From positions 5,163,255 to 5,227,254 of the forward strand of contig NC_063175.1 of NCBI RefSeq assembly GCF_023159225.1: a DNA stretch of 64,000 nucleotides, given 5' to 3'. Shown piece after piece: positions 21,903-31,197 of this stretch. The first letter of the stretch is position 1, and each line of letters opens with the position of its first letter. Source of the DNA: Perognathus longimembris pacificus (taxonomy: Eukaryota; Chordata; Mammalia; Rodentia; Heteromyidae). The notes beneath the pieces are model-generated. The model was not told where the DNA came from. It searched no databases and saw only the letters and a list, made by a program, of their open reading frames with translations. The translations under genes and the position numbers were made by a program.

Positions 21903-22030
21903 TCAAAGGGTGCAGAAAACTAAAACAGAAAGAAAAAATAGGAATCATGGCATACAGGACATAATAAGAATTCTTGTTTCCAAATCCTGGAGTTCATTTT
22001 GATATGCACCATTATATATCGTCTTATGCA
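21903..22030 (-). mobile_element. L1 3' UTR piece, minus strand
   Basis: In reverse it reads CCTTTGACG next to the microsatellite, then ...CTGTTTTAGTTTTCTGCACCC and GAACTCCAGGATTTGGAAACA, matching the 3' UTR at 24840-24970. It abuts an ORF2 segment in the opposite orientation. Confidence 0.7.
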
Positions 22031-22560
22031 CTAACAACAAATGCTGGCAGAGATGTGGCCAAAGGGAATGCTACTGCGCTGTTGGTGGGAGTGCAAACTT
22101 GTTCAACTACTCTGTAAAGCAGTTTGTAGGTTCCTCAAAGACTAAATAGAGAGCTCCCTTATGACCCAGTAATTCCACTCCGAGGCATTTACCCAAATGA
22201 CACAAACAAGGCCATATTAAAACTTTCAGCACAAACATATTCATTGCAGCATTATTTAACACAGCTAAGATATTGAACCAACTCAGATGCCCCTCAGTAG
22301 ATGAATGAATCATGATGTGGTCATGTACACAATGGAGTTCTAGGCTTTCATCAGAAAGAAGGATGTTGCCCCATTTGTAAGGAAATGGAGAGACCTGGAA
22401 AAAAATTATTTTGAAAGAAACAAGTCAGGCTCAAAGAAATGTAGGTTTCATGGCTTCCCTCATCTATAATAACTAGAATATGTCTATGATATTCTTATCA
22501 GGAGATCACAATAGCCCAACCACTTGTAAATTCTTGAGTTACTCAAAGCAACAAGGCAAA
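22031..22560 (+). mobile_element. L1 ORF2 C-terminal segment
   Basis: AAATGCTGGCAGAGATGTGGC, CTGTTGGTGGGAGTGCAAAC, CCACTCCGAGGCATTTACCC, TTCATTGCAGCATTATTTAA and CAATGGAGTTCTAGGCTTTC correspond to the cysteine-rich C-terminal part of ORF2p. Stops and indels make it dead. Confidence 0.88.
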
Positions 22561-22564
22561 AAGC

Positions 22565-22880
22565 TAGGCAAGAAACTAGTTACTAGTTGCTTCCCCAACA
22601 AAGACAAAAATTTCTATTCCTTTAAAAATAAATAAGCCCTGATTTGTCTGAAAACAGAAAAATACAACTTAATAACAAATGGGAACTAAATGTGATTTTT
22701 ACAGCCTTACAAAAATGGCAATACAGTTCTAAGTCTGATAAAATTCTGACCATAGACCACAAAGCAAAATAGTCCATAGTGATTCCTCTCTGGAAGAAGA
22801 CAAGACCACTTACTTTATAATTTATCATACATAATACCCAGCCTTAGAGTCATAAGTTATAGGACTTTCAAAAAGCAAGG
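22565..22880. other. Unassigned non-coding DNA
   Basis: Contains a small palindromic AACTAGTTACTAGTTG near 22575. No element recognised. Confidence 0.4.
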
Positions 22881-22884
22881 AGAT

Positions 22885-23115
22885 CTGGGTGCTGATGACT
22901 CACGCCAGTAATCCTACTTACTCAGGAGGCTGAGATCTGAGGACAGCAGTTGAAAGCCAGCCAAGGCAGGAAAGAGTCTCAAGTCTTTGAGACTCTTATC
23001 TCCAATTAACCACAGAAACTGAAAAGGCAGCTGACAGTAGAGAGTACTTGCCTTGGGCAAAAGTTCAGGGACAATGCCCAGGTCCCAAGTTTAAGACTTA
23101 GTACAGACAGAAAAA
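22885..23115 (+). mobile_element. Composite SINE
   Basis: ATCTGGGTGCTGATGACTCAC, GAGGCTGAGATCTGAGGACAG, GAGACTCTTATCTCCAATTAA, AATGCCCAGGTCCCAAGTTTA. The right-half A box is eroded. Confidence 0.87.
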
Positions 23116-23158
23116 GAGAAGCAAATTAAAAAGCCAAACAACAAAAATGCCTATGTAG

Positions 23159-25232
23159 TTTCTTTGAGGATTCTTTTGGTGGGGGGGGGCGGTTAATTTT
23201 TGAGCTCTAAGTATATTTTAAATATGAGGTCCCTGTCTGTTGCATAGCTACTAGAGATCTTCTTCCAGTCTGTGGGATTTCTATTTATCTTGTGTATTAT
23301 GTCCTTTGCCATGCAGAAACTCTTCATTTTGATGTAATCCCATTTATCCAGCCTTTCCTTGATTTGTTGTGATTGTAGATCTTTACTTAGGAACTTTTGA
23401 CCTTTGCCAAGGAGCCCTAGTGTTTCCCCTATTCCGTCCTGTAATATTTTCAGGCTATCTGGTCTTTCATTGAGGTCTTTGATCCATTTGAATTGATTCT
23501 GGTGCAAGATACACACACACATAAACACACACACGGATCTAACTTCAGTTTTCTGCATGTGTATTGCCAACTCTACCAGCACCATTTATTGAAGAAGCTG
23601 CATTTCTTCCATTCCATGTTTTTGGCTCCTTTATCAAAAGATTAGGTGGCAATGGGCTGTGGGTTTATTTCTGGATCTTTGATTCTATTCCATTGGTCCA
23701 CAGGCCTTTTATTGTGCCAGTATGAAGCTGTTTGTATCATTACAGCTTTTCAATACAGTTTGAAGCTTGGTATTGATATTCCTCCAGGACTGTTCTTCCT
23801 GCTAAGGATTGTTTTTGCTATTCAGGATCTTCTAATGTTTCATATGAATTTTTGGATTGCTTCTTCTATATCGTTGAACACTGTTATTGGGATTTTGATG
23901 GATATTACATTTAATTTATAGATAGCATTGAGCACTATTGCCATTTTCATAATGTTAATCCTCCCAGGCAGGAGAATGGGAGGTTTTTCCACTTCCCTAA
24001 ATCTTCTTTAATTTCCTTTTCCAGGATTTTAAAGTTTTCATCATAGAGGTACATCATCAATAAGTGAGCTAAAGATTTAAAGAGAGACTTCTACAAAGAT
24101 GAAATAAGAATGGCTAATAGACACAGGAAGAGATATTCAACATTTCTGGCCATAAAAGAAACGCAAATCAAAAAAATACTGAGATTCTACATCAACCCAG
24201 TTAGAGTGACCATTATCAAGAAAATGGATAATAATAGACGGTGTCAGGGATATGGCCTAAATGAATTCTACTACACTGTTGGTGGGAATGTAAATGGGTT
24301 CAACCACTTTGGAAAACAATGTGGAGGTTCTTCAAAACACTCAACATAAACCTCCCCTATGACCCAGTAATCCCAATCCTGTGCATTTATCCAAATGAAC
24401 AGAAACCAACCGGCACTAAAGCCACAAGAACAACCATGTTCATTGCACCATTATTTAATCATAGCTAAGATATAGAATCAACCCAGATGCTCCTCAATGG
24501 ATAAATGGATTGAATAAATGTGGTATAAATTCTATGCTTCCATCAGAAAGAAAACATTGCTCATTTGTAAGTAAATGGAAAGATTTGGACAAATTATATT
24601 AAGCTAATTAAGCCATGCTCAAAAAAACATAGGCTGCATAGTTTCTCATATTTGTAATAACTAGGATGTGTCTATAAACTTGCAAGTTAATTCAAAGGAT
24701 AGTAAAAGACAAATAATTAAACTTGGATATGATTAATTAAATAGCACTCTAGGCAACTGCACACAGGACAACGGAGGATATTCTTAGGAGCAGATAACAA
24801 TGATTCAATAGACATGTGTATATGTCCATATAAAATGATGCTTATTGGAATGAACTCCAAGAAATGGAAACAGGAGGGTTTTTTTAATTATACTGTTTGC
24901 AGATATTTCTTTTCTGCCTTTGGCTTATTCCCTTTTACCACTGTTTTAGATTTCTGTACCCATTGACTTGTATTTAAGTTTATCTAATTTGGGGAAAGGA
25001 AAGGGAAGCACAGAGCTGGTGGGAGAAAAAGTGAACCAATTCAACAGTAATACTCATTAAATACTATGTTGGAAATGAACTTTACAACTTGGAGGGAGGG
25101 AGATCAACAGGAGAAATGTGGGAGAAAATAAGAAAGAGGGGGTAAACCCTGTTCAAAAATAAATGTACTCGTGACCTTACTTATGTAACTGAACACTTCA
25201 GTACAATCACCTATACAATAAAATTTAAATCT
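23159..25232 (+). mobile_element. L1 with 5' inversion, flanked by TSD
   Basis: 23165-24055 is ORF2 read on the minus strand (KSFCMAKDIIHKINRNPTDW, then DRDLIFKIYLELKN). 24056-24670 is ORF2 forward (AKDLKRDFYKDEI, MANRHRKRYSTFLAIKETQI, then YYTVGGNVNGF). The 3' UTR continues to an AATAAAATTTAAA tail. TSD AAAATGCCTATGTAG (23144-23158) versus AAAATGCATATGTAG (25233-25247). The inverted and forward ORF2 parts meet almost without loss, the signature of twin priming. Confidence 0.92.
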
Positions 25233-25247
25233 AAAATGCATATGTAG

Positions 25248-25467
25248 GGCTGGGAATATGGCCTAGTAGCAAGACTGTTTGCCTCACATACATGAAGCCC
25301 TGGGTTCGATTCCTCAGCACACATATATAGAAAAAGCCGAAAGTGGCACTGTGGCTCAAGTGGTAGAATGCTAGCCTTGAGCAAAACAGAAGCCAGGGAC
25401 AGTGCTCAGGCCCTGAATCAAGCCCCAGGACTGGCAAAAAAAAACACAAACAAACAAACAAAAAAAC
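25248..25467 (+). mobile_element. Dimeric ID-type SINE inserted at the same target
   Basis: GGCTGGGAATATGGCCTAGTA, CCTGGGTTCGATTCCTCAGC, TGTGGCTCAAGTGGTAGAATG, CCCCAGGACTGGC, then an ACAAACAAAC tail. Flanked by AAAATGCATATGTAG at 25233-25247 and 25468-25482. Confidence 0.96.
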
Positions 25468-25482
25468 AAAATGCATATGTAG

Positions 25483-25561
25483 GGGCTGGGGATTTAGCTC
25501 AGCTGAAGAAACTTGCCTGGCAAGTGCAAGGCCCTGAGTTCAGTCCTCAGCTCTGGAAAAA
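25483..25561 (+). mobile_element. ID monomer SINE inserted at the same target
   Basis: GGGGCTGGGGATTTAGCTCAG (A box), CTTGCCTGGCAAGTGCAAGG, GAGTTCAGTCCTCAGCTCTGG, short A-tail. Flanked by AAAATGCATATGTAG (25468-25482) and AGAATGCATATGTA (25562-25575). Keeps the tRNA-Ala-like cloverleaf order. Confidence 0.94.
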
Positions 25562-25630
25562 AGAATGCATATGTAAGATCCAGTTGCTTGAGTTAGCAAA
25601 CATGAAACTTAAATTATCTATGATTAAGGG

Positions 25631-25705
25631 ATGGGGCTATTGCTTTGTAGTAGAGCTCTGATTAACATATATATGGCCCTGGTTTTGATGACCAGTATCA
25701 AATAA
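25631..25705 (+). mobile_element. Degenerate ID-like monomer
   Basis: GGGGCTATTGCTTTGTAGTAG, AGCTCTGATTAACATATATA, GGCCCTGGTTTTGATGACCAG follow an ID layout with many changes. Confidence 0.6.
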
Positions 25706-27060
25706 AGTATATATATATTTTTTAACAGAACCAAAAGTTTTACACATATTACCAAAAATTTATATATATATATAAATACATATAACAAGGAAAGACTTAA
25801 CAGATCAAAAACATGACAAATTTAAAAGATTTTGTTGTTTCAGGACTTTCTATGTTTCATTGATGCTTCCATATTTTCCTATAAATTACAGATTTTTTTA
25901 TGAAAGACTGCTATATTTTGATTGCCATTTTGAATGCTATCTTTCAAAATAGCTGTTATCAGTCAGTTGGCTTCTACAGGGTGCCTTTCAGATTTTCCTA
26001 CCCTTTTTGTTTAAATTCAATCTTGAGGTGGTCTTAAGTACTGTAGGAGATTGGTGATTTTCAAAATCTGCACTGATGATTGTCTTTTTCATGAATTTAT
26101 ATTTACTTATATATTCATCTTATATTTTCCTCACATATTTGTATTTCCATGTATATTATGTGTTTATATTTGAACGCTTATAATTTCTTTCTTTGCTGTC
26201 TGCTTCATGTTGTCTACTTGACCTCCTTTTGAAACAGTGAGACATCTTAAATTCAGTTTTTACACACCATTGAATTTTAGTTACACATTTTACTAATATT
26301 TTTTAATTGTCCCAAAGAAAAAAACAAGTTTTTGGTATTGTAGTTTAATAAAAGTTATCACTTTTCTTACTTTTCAGGAAACTCTAGGATATTAGAACAC
26401 TTTAAATAAACTGTATCCCTATTTTGTGTCATCATTGTCCTCAAATTTAGTTCTATATACACCCACTGACACATTTTTCTCAAATTTTAGGAAGACTCTC
26501 CTGAGCCCCTGAAGAATAAACCTCAACTTTGGTCTAAACTGCTTGGCCAACACAAGCATCATTTCCAAAGCACAAAGCCTGTTTCTAAGATGACCCCAAG
26601 TCCCTCAGAAGGGCCTGCCTGAGATATCATGAGAATGCCAAATAGATTTACCTTGTTCCAGCTACCACAAGAGGATTAAGACTGCTGGCTCCTTAACTCT
26701 GTTTAAGATAGAATTAAAACTCAAAACAGTTCCCAGCTAGCAAATACAGCCACCTTAATCACATTTATACTCACTAACTTCCATTTTCAGTTCACTGAAG
26801 CTACTGAGCCCATACTCAACCCCTCTTCCTCCCTCGGTCTCCCATTACAATGTCCAGTTACCTCAGGAAGGAATCAAAGCTGAGGTCAGTTCAGGCTGGA
26901 CCCCTTTCCCCATTGTAACAGCTGTTACCAATTACAATCTGTCCTTATCACTTTCAGTAGTGTCTGGCTTGATCTTTGATACCACAAGGCAGGCCAGCCA
27001 TGATTTAAAAAGCCAATTTAGAGAGTCTTCGTAAAAGTAAACCTAGAACTTTCCCCCAAG
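25706..27060. other. Unassigned; LTR-like block at 26480-27020
   Basis: The first 750 bp are AT-rich and unrecognised. 26480-27020 has higher GC, with CTGAGCCCCTGAAGAATAAAC, AAGATGACCCCAAGTCCCTC and CAGCTGTTACCAATTACAATC. This composition could fit an old LTR in either orientation, but no family is identified and no reading frame supports an exon. Confidence 0.3.
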
Positions 27061-27064
27061 GATA

Positions 27065-27232
27065 CATTAATAGAATCCTTGGCATTTATCCAAAAGATTA
27101 CATGTCAAGATACAGTAAAGACATTTGCATATCAGTGTTTGCTGCTGCACTATTCTCTATAGCCAAGTTACAGAAACAGCCCAGATGCCCTACAATGGAG
27201 AAAAGATTTTATATACAGATACAGTAATATAG
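27065..27232 (+). mobile_element. Old L1 ORF2 C-terminal fragment
   Basis: TTGGCATTTATCCAAAAGATT, GTTTGCTGCTGCACTATTCTC, TATAGCCAAGTTACAGAAAC and CAGCCCAGATGCCCTACAATG match the ORF2 C-terminal region. Confidence 0.82.
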
Positions 27233-27570
27233 ACATATATGTCTAGATATTACATAATATATTATTACATATATTATATCTATTATATTGTTATTACATA
27301 GACATACATGGTGTCTATATAGAGATATACATCCTCAAATAATATATAAATGTAAAAGAATTGAAACAAAAATTTAACACTATATATGATATAAATTTCT
27401 TTTTTACCTTTAAGTAGTTGTGCAAAGGTTATGCTATTTAATAAAGTAGTTTATAATACAATGCCTCTTGATCAATGTAGCCCCTTTTAACACATGTTTC
27501 TCAAATATATATGAAGGAATAAAGATTCAGTAAGCATGAAAATTATACAAATGCTTCTGAAAAAGGAAGA
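27233..27570. other. AT-rich, tandem TATTACATA-like DNA
   Basis: Imperfect ATTACATA/ATATTATATC repeats at about 27235-27310, then unassigned AT-rich sequence. Confidence 0.5.
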
Positions 27571-27573
27571 AGT

Positions 27574-27655
27574 GAACCTAGACACATGACTCAAGTTGTA
27601 GAATGCCTGCCTAACAAGCATCGGGCCCTGAGTTCAAGTCCCAGTATGCCAAAAA
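27574..27655 (+). mobile_element. Truncated ID-type SINE
   Basis: CATGACTCAAGTTGTAGAATG, CTGCCTAACAAGCATCGGGC, CCTGAGTTCAAGTCCCAGTA and an A-tail. The next L1 inserted into this A-tail. Confidence 0.85.
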
Positions 27656-27671
27656 AGAAAACCATGATGCA

Positions 27672-28631
27672 CAAGAAAACTAACAATAACAATTGTTGGA
27701 GGAGATGTGGCCAAAAGGGAACCCTACTTCATTGTTGGTGGGAATGTAAACTGGTTCAGCCACTCTGGCAAGCAGTATGGAGATTCCTCAGAAGGCTAAA
27801 TGTAGAACTCCCCTATGACCCAGCAACCCCACTTTTGGGTATCTATCCAAAAAACCACAAACAAAATCACAGTAAAGCCACCAACACAACAATGTTCATT
27901 GCAGCGCAATTTGTCCATAGCAAGAATCTGGAACCAACCCAGATGCCCCTCCGTAGACGAATGGATCAGGAAAATGTGGTACATATACACAATGGAATTT
28001 TATGCCTCTATCAGAAAGAATAACATTGCCCCATTTGTAAGGAAATGGAAGGACTTGGAAAAAGTTATACTAAGTGAAGTGAGCCAGACCCAAAGAAACA
28101 TGGACTCTATGGTCTCCCTTATTGGGAATAATTAGCACAGGTTTAGGCAAGTCACAGCAGAGGATCACAAGATCATAAGATGATGCTAAGTGAAATGAAC
28201 TCCATGTTATGGAAACGATTGTTATATCACAGTTGTAACTACTTTCAACGTCCCATTGTATGTGTAGCTTCTACTATTGATGATGTTCTTGTATCACCTT
28301 CCTGTGATTGTATCTACACTATCTCTGTAATCTTATCTGAGTATATTGGAAACGGTCTATACTGGTACTAGAACTAGGAAATTGAAAGGGAATACCAAAA
28401 TTGAGAGACACAGGGTAAAAAAAGACAAACAACTACAAAAGCAATACTTGCCAAACTGTTTGGTGTAAGTGAACTGAACACCTCAGGGGGGGAAAGGGTA
28501 AGGGGGAGGGGGGAGGGGGGTATGAGGGACAAGGTAACAAACAATACAAGAAATGTATCCAATGCCTAACGTATGAAACTGTAACCTCTCTGTACATCAG
28601 TTTGATAATAAAAACTTAAAAAAAAAGAAAG
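27672..28631 (+). mobile_element. 5'-truncated L1 with ~20-bp TSD (ORF2 C-terminus and 3' UTR)
   Basis: The ORF2 C-terminal part at 27672-28135 encodes NNNNCWRRCGQKGTLLHCWW, KLVQPLWQAVWRFLRR, DPATPLLGIYP and, in a second frame from about 27905, ARIWNQPRCP and MWYIYTMEFYASIRKN. It ends VSLIGNN-stop at 28135. A one-base shift near 27900-27915 breaks the frame. The 3' UTR, with G-tract and A-tail, follows. TSD AGAAAACCATGATGCA at 27656-27671 and 28636-28651, with matching A's before it. Confidence 0.95.
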
Positions 28632-28659
28632 AAAAAGAAAACCATGATGCAATCATTTG

Positions 28660-28761
28660 ATTGAAGGGTGAATGGTAGAAGGGGTGACACTGATCAAGAT
28701 GCATTGCACTCCTAAGTTGTTATGTTTAATTGAATATTTTTGTACACTAAAGATAATTTTA
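28660..28761 (+). mobile_element. Old L1 3' UTR end fragment
   Basis: GGGGTGACACTGATCAAGATG, CATTGCACTCCTAAG and TTTTTGTACACTAAAGATAA match the element type at 18233-18355 and 60770-60925. Confidence 0.6.
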
Positions 28762-28875
28762 TTTTATTTTAAGATGTTTTTCTTTTTTTAATTTAATTTT
28801 ATTGTCAAGGTGATGTACAGAGTGGTTACAGTTACATATGTAAGGTAGAAAGTGCATTTCTGGTAATACTTGTGA
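28762..28875 (-). mobile_element. Short L1 3' tail, minus strand, with TSD
   Basis: T-rich start, ATTGTCAAGGTGATGTACAG, AGTGGTTACAGTTACATATG, TAAGGTAGAAAGTGCATTTC. Flanking AAAGATAATTTTA (28749-28761) and AAAGATAATCTTTA (28877-28890) look like a TSD. Only about 75 bp of L1 is present. Confidence 0.8.
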
Positions 28876-28902
28876 TAAAGATAATCTTTAAGACATTAAA
28901 GT

Positions 28903-28952
28903 GCAATTGTGTCTCAAGTGGTAGAGTGCCTGCCTTGAGTGGGGAAAAAAAA
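28903..28952 (+). mobile_element. ID-type SINE 5' fragment
   Basis: TGTCTCAAGTGGTAGAGTGCC, TGCCTTGAGTGGGG, then A's. Only the A-box part remains. Confidence 0.6.
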
Positions 28953-29029
28953 CATATACAAATAGAAGTATTTTATATAAACTGGGATTAGTAAATATGT
29001 TTTTAATGAAAATATAAGATGCAAATTTG

Positions 29030-29135
29030 TGGGGGTTGGTGGGTCAGATGACTGATGAAGATGCATTGTACACATAAATGGACAAGTTAAATAAAAACCC
29101 CCTTTTATGATTACTTGAAGACAATTTTTAAAAGG
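29030..29135 (+). mobile_element. Old L1 3' UTR fragment (probable)
   Basis: GGTTGGTGGGTCAGATGACTG, ATGAAGATGCATTGTACACAT resemble the GATCAAGATGCATTGTAC motif. Confidence 0.45.
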
Positions 29136-29584
29136 CAAATTGTAATGGAAGAGCCAAATTCAGCTACAAAATAATTTTAAAACTTCAAGTTATTTCAAAA
29201 CAATATTAAGCATTCAAGACAAGAGAAAAATCTGGAAAAAATTATTTCCCCACATTAATAGAAAAGTCCTATTATTTATTTCATATTAAATAAATATACA
29301 CACATATATAATAAATATACATATATACATACAGAGAAGGTAATGAGGAAAATGAAAAAAGATATATAAGCATTTCATAGAAACATAAATGGCCACAAAC
29401 AAAAAATTCCTTATATGGAATTATGGCAAAACTAGACACCATATAAGTTAAATTGAAAAATAAATTGAAGTCTTGAAATATCAGCTGTGTAGCAAAGGAA
29501 ACTTTATATGCTATTGTAAGCTGAAAAAAATTCTTTGGAAAACAACTAAATTCATTAAGTTGAAGGTGTGTATTCCACAGGACA
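29136..29584. other. Unassigned AT-rich DNA
   Basis: Includes a TATACA-rich stretch at 29290-29330. Nothing else recognised. Confidence 0.45.
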
Positions 29585-29599
29585 CAACACTGACTTTTT

Positions 29600-29803
29600 T
29601 TTTTTTTTTTGGCCAGTCCTGGGCCTTGGACTCAGGGCCTGAGCACTGTCCCTGGCTTCTTCCCGCTCAAGGCTAGCACTCTGCCACTTGAGCCACAGCG
29701 CCGCTTCTGGCCGTTTTCTGTATATGTGGTGCTGGGGAATCGAACCTAGGGCCTCGTGTATCCGAGGCAGGCACTCTTGCCACTAGGCTATAACCCCAGC
29801 CCC
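29600..29803 (-). mobile_element. Dimeric ID-type SINE, young CpG-rich subtype, 15-bp TSD
   Basis: GGCCAGTCCTGGGCCTTGGAC, CACAGCGCCGCTTCTGGCCG, GGGGAATCGAACCTAGGGCC, TCGTGTATCCGAGGCAGGCAC, ending AACCCCAGCCCC. TSD CAACACTGACTTTTT at 29585-29599 and 29804-29818. It shares the CCTCGTGTATCCGAGGCAGG block with 36757-36972. Confidence 0.97.
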
Positions 29804-30000
29804 CAACACTGACTTTTTGATGCGTATATTCCAGAACACAGCTTGCATATATGCACATTTAGGAAACATGCATACACAGTCTGTGGTAGCATCCTTTAAA
29901 AGATCAGAAAATAGAAAGTAACTCCAATGTCCCTCATCAGTAGAATGACTGATGCAGGGTCCAATACAGTCATAGAATGAAATACTATAATGCAACAACT

Positions 30001-30100
30001 ATAACAGTTGTGCATGCCTGTAATCCTGGCTACTCAGGAGGTTGAGATCTGAGAATTGCAATTCAAAGACAGACTGGGAAGTAAAGTCTATGAAACTCTT
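30001..30100 (+). mobile_element. Composite SINE, left half (interrupted)
   Basis: GTGCATGCCTGTAATCCTGGC, TACTCAGGAGGTTGAGATCTG and GTAAAGTCTATGAAACTCT, interrupted by the L1 at 30101-30487. It resumes at 30488. Confidence 0.9.
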
Positions 30101-30487
30101 TTTATTTTAAATTTATTTATTGTCAAAGTGATGTACAGAGGGACTACAGTTTCATACATAAGGCAGTGCATGCATTTATTATTCAACTTGTTACCGCCTC
30201 CCTCATCCCTGCCCCAAATGTCCCCATTCCCATTTCCCTCCCCCTCCATGAGTTGTACAGTTGATTTACACCATATAGTTTTGTAAGTATTTCTGTTGCA
30301 TTGGTTTGTCTTTAATCCTTTGTCTCTCCAATTCGATATTCCCCTTCCCTTCCCTAGTCCCCATACACATATATACAATATCCAGGGTACCAAAGTCAGT
30401 TACAGTGACATCAGGGGTAAAACCATAGGGGAGAAAGACAAAAGAAAAAGGCATGTTTTCACATTGTCTGTTGAAAATAACAATAGC
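30101..30487 (-). mobile_element. L1 3' UTR inserted in a SINE, minus strand
   Basis: T-rich tail, TTATTGTCAAAGTGATGTACA, CATACATAAGGCAGTGCATG, CCTCCCCCTCCATGAGTTG, CAGTTGATTTACACCATATA, TCTCTCCAATTCGATATTCC to AAATAACAATAGC. Flanked by ATGAAACTCT and ATGAGTCTCG, a probable aged TSD. Confidence 0.92.
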
Positions 30488-30632
30488 CATGAGTCTCGTA
30501 TCTCCAATAAACTACCAAAAGGCCAGGAGTGGAGCTGGGGCTCAAGTAGTAGTGTGGTATCCCTAAACAAAGTAGCTCAGAAATAGAACCCAGGCTCTGA
30601 GTTCAAGCACTAGGACCAGAGAAAAAAAGCAA
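30488..30632 (+). mobile_element. Composite SINE, right half (continuation)
   Basis: TCGTATCTCCAATAAACTACC, GGAGCTGGGGCTCAAGTAGTA, GAACCCAGGCTCTGAGTTCAA, then an A-rich tail. Continues the element from 30001-30100. Confidence 0.88.
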
Positions 30633-30827
30633 ACTAGAGAGCAATAACCCCATGTATCAATAGCAATGATCATCAATGGACCCCATTCTAGAAAGACAAG
30701 GACTAATAGTGAAACATTGTTAAACAAAAGTAAGTTTTGAGATACCTTTTGTTACACTCATTCTGGATGGCAGGCTCCTGGTGTTCCATATTAGCTTTGC
30801 ATTTGATGACTTAAATACCAGCCTGGC

Positions 30828-30905
30828 AAGCTTTGGGCATCAGGGGCTCTCACCTACAATCCTAGCTGCTTGGGAGGCTGAGATCTGAGGGTTGTGGTTC
30901 ATCAG
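30828..30905 (+). mobile_element. 7SL-like SINE half, truncated
   Basis: GCATCAGGGGCTCTCACCTAC, AATCCTAGCTGCTTGGGAGG, CTGAGATCTGAGGGTTGTGG. No right half. Confidence 0.82.
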
Positions 30906-31130
30906 TATCACCAATATGGACTTTCTCCTTCTCTGAGGTGCACACTTTGTGGAAATGTAAGGAACTAGGAGGCAAAAATGCTTCTTTGTAGACATTCATT
31001 CTTCCTCATTGGTTTCCTGAGATGCCCAAGCTCAAACATTATTAGAAAAACTAAGTCATTTGAATATGCAAATCAGAAGGTTGTCAGATTTAATTTTATC
31101 ATTTTTAAAGTAGATGGAAGACGCTACTTG

Positions 31131-31197
31131 GAGACATAGTCTTGAGGCAAGCACTCTTGCCACTAGGCTATATTCCCAGCCCCAGAGACATAGTCTT
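31131..31197 (-). mobile_element. Tail-less 41-bp SINE 5' fragment with 13-bp TSD
   Basis: 31144-31184, reversed, reads GGGGCTGGGAATATAGCCTAG then TGGCAAGAGTGCTTGCCTC: the first 40 nt of the dimeric SINE, ending in the anticodon-loop position of its tRNA-like fold. No A-tail or right monomer. Perfect TSD GAGACATAGTCTT at 31131-31143 and 31185-31197. Confidence 0.9.

Noticed and set aside
23193..23585. 130-codon minus-strand frame
   Set aside because: It is inverted L1 ORF2 sequence in the twin-primed element.
25483..25561. tRNA gene (A box and B box present)
   Set aside because: ID SINE with A-tail and TSD; tRNA-like folding reflects its ancestry, and acceptor-stem ends are not those of a functional tRNA.
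27586..28023. 145-codon frame as a possible gene
   Set aside because: Its body is the C-terminal part of L1 ORF2 with a frame break, and its first 25 codons come from a SINE; flanked by a retrotransposition TSD.
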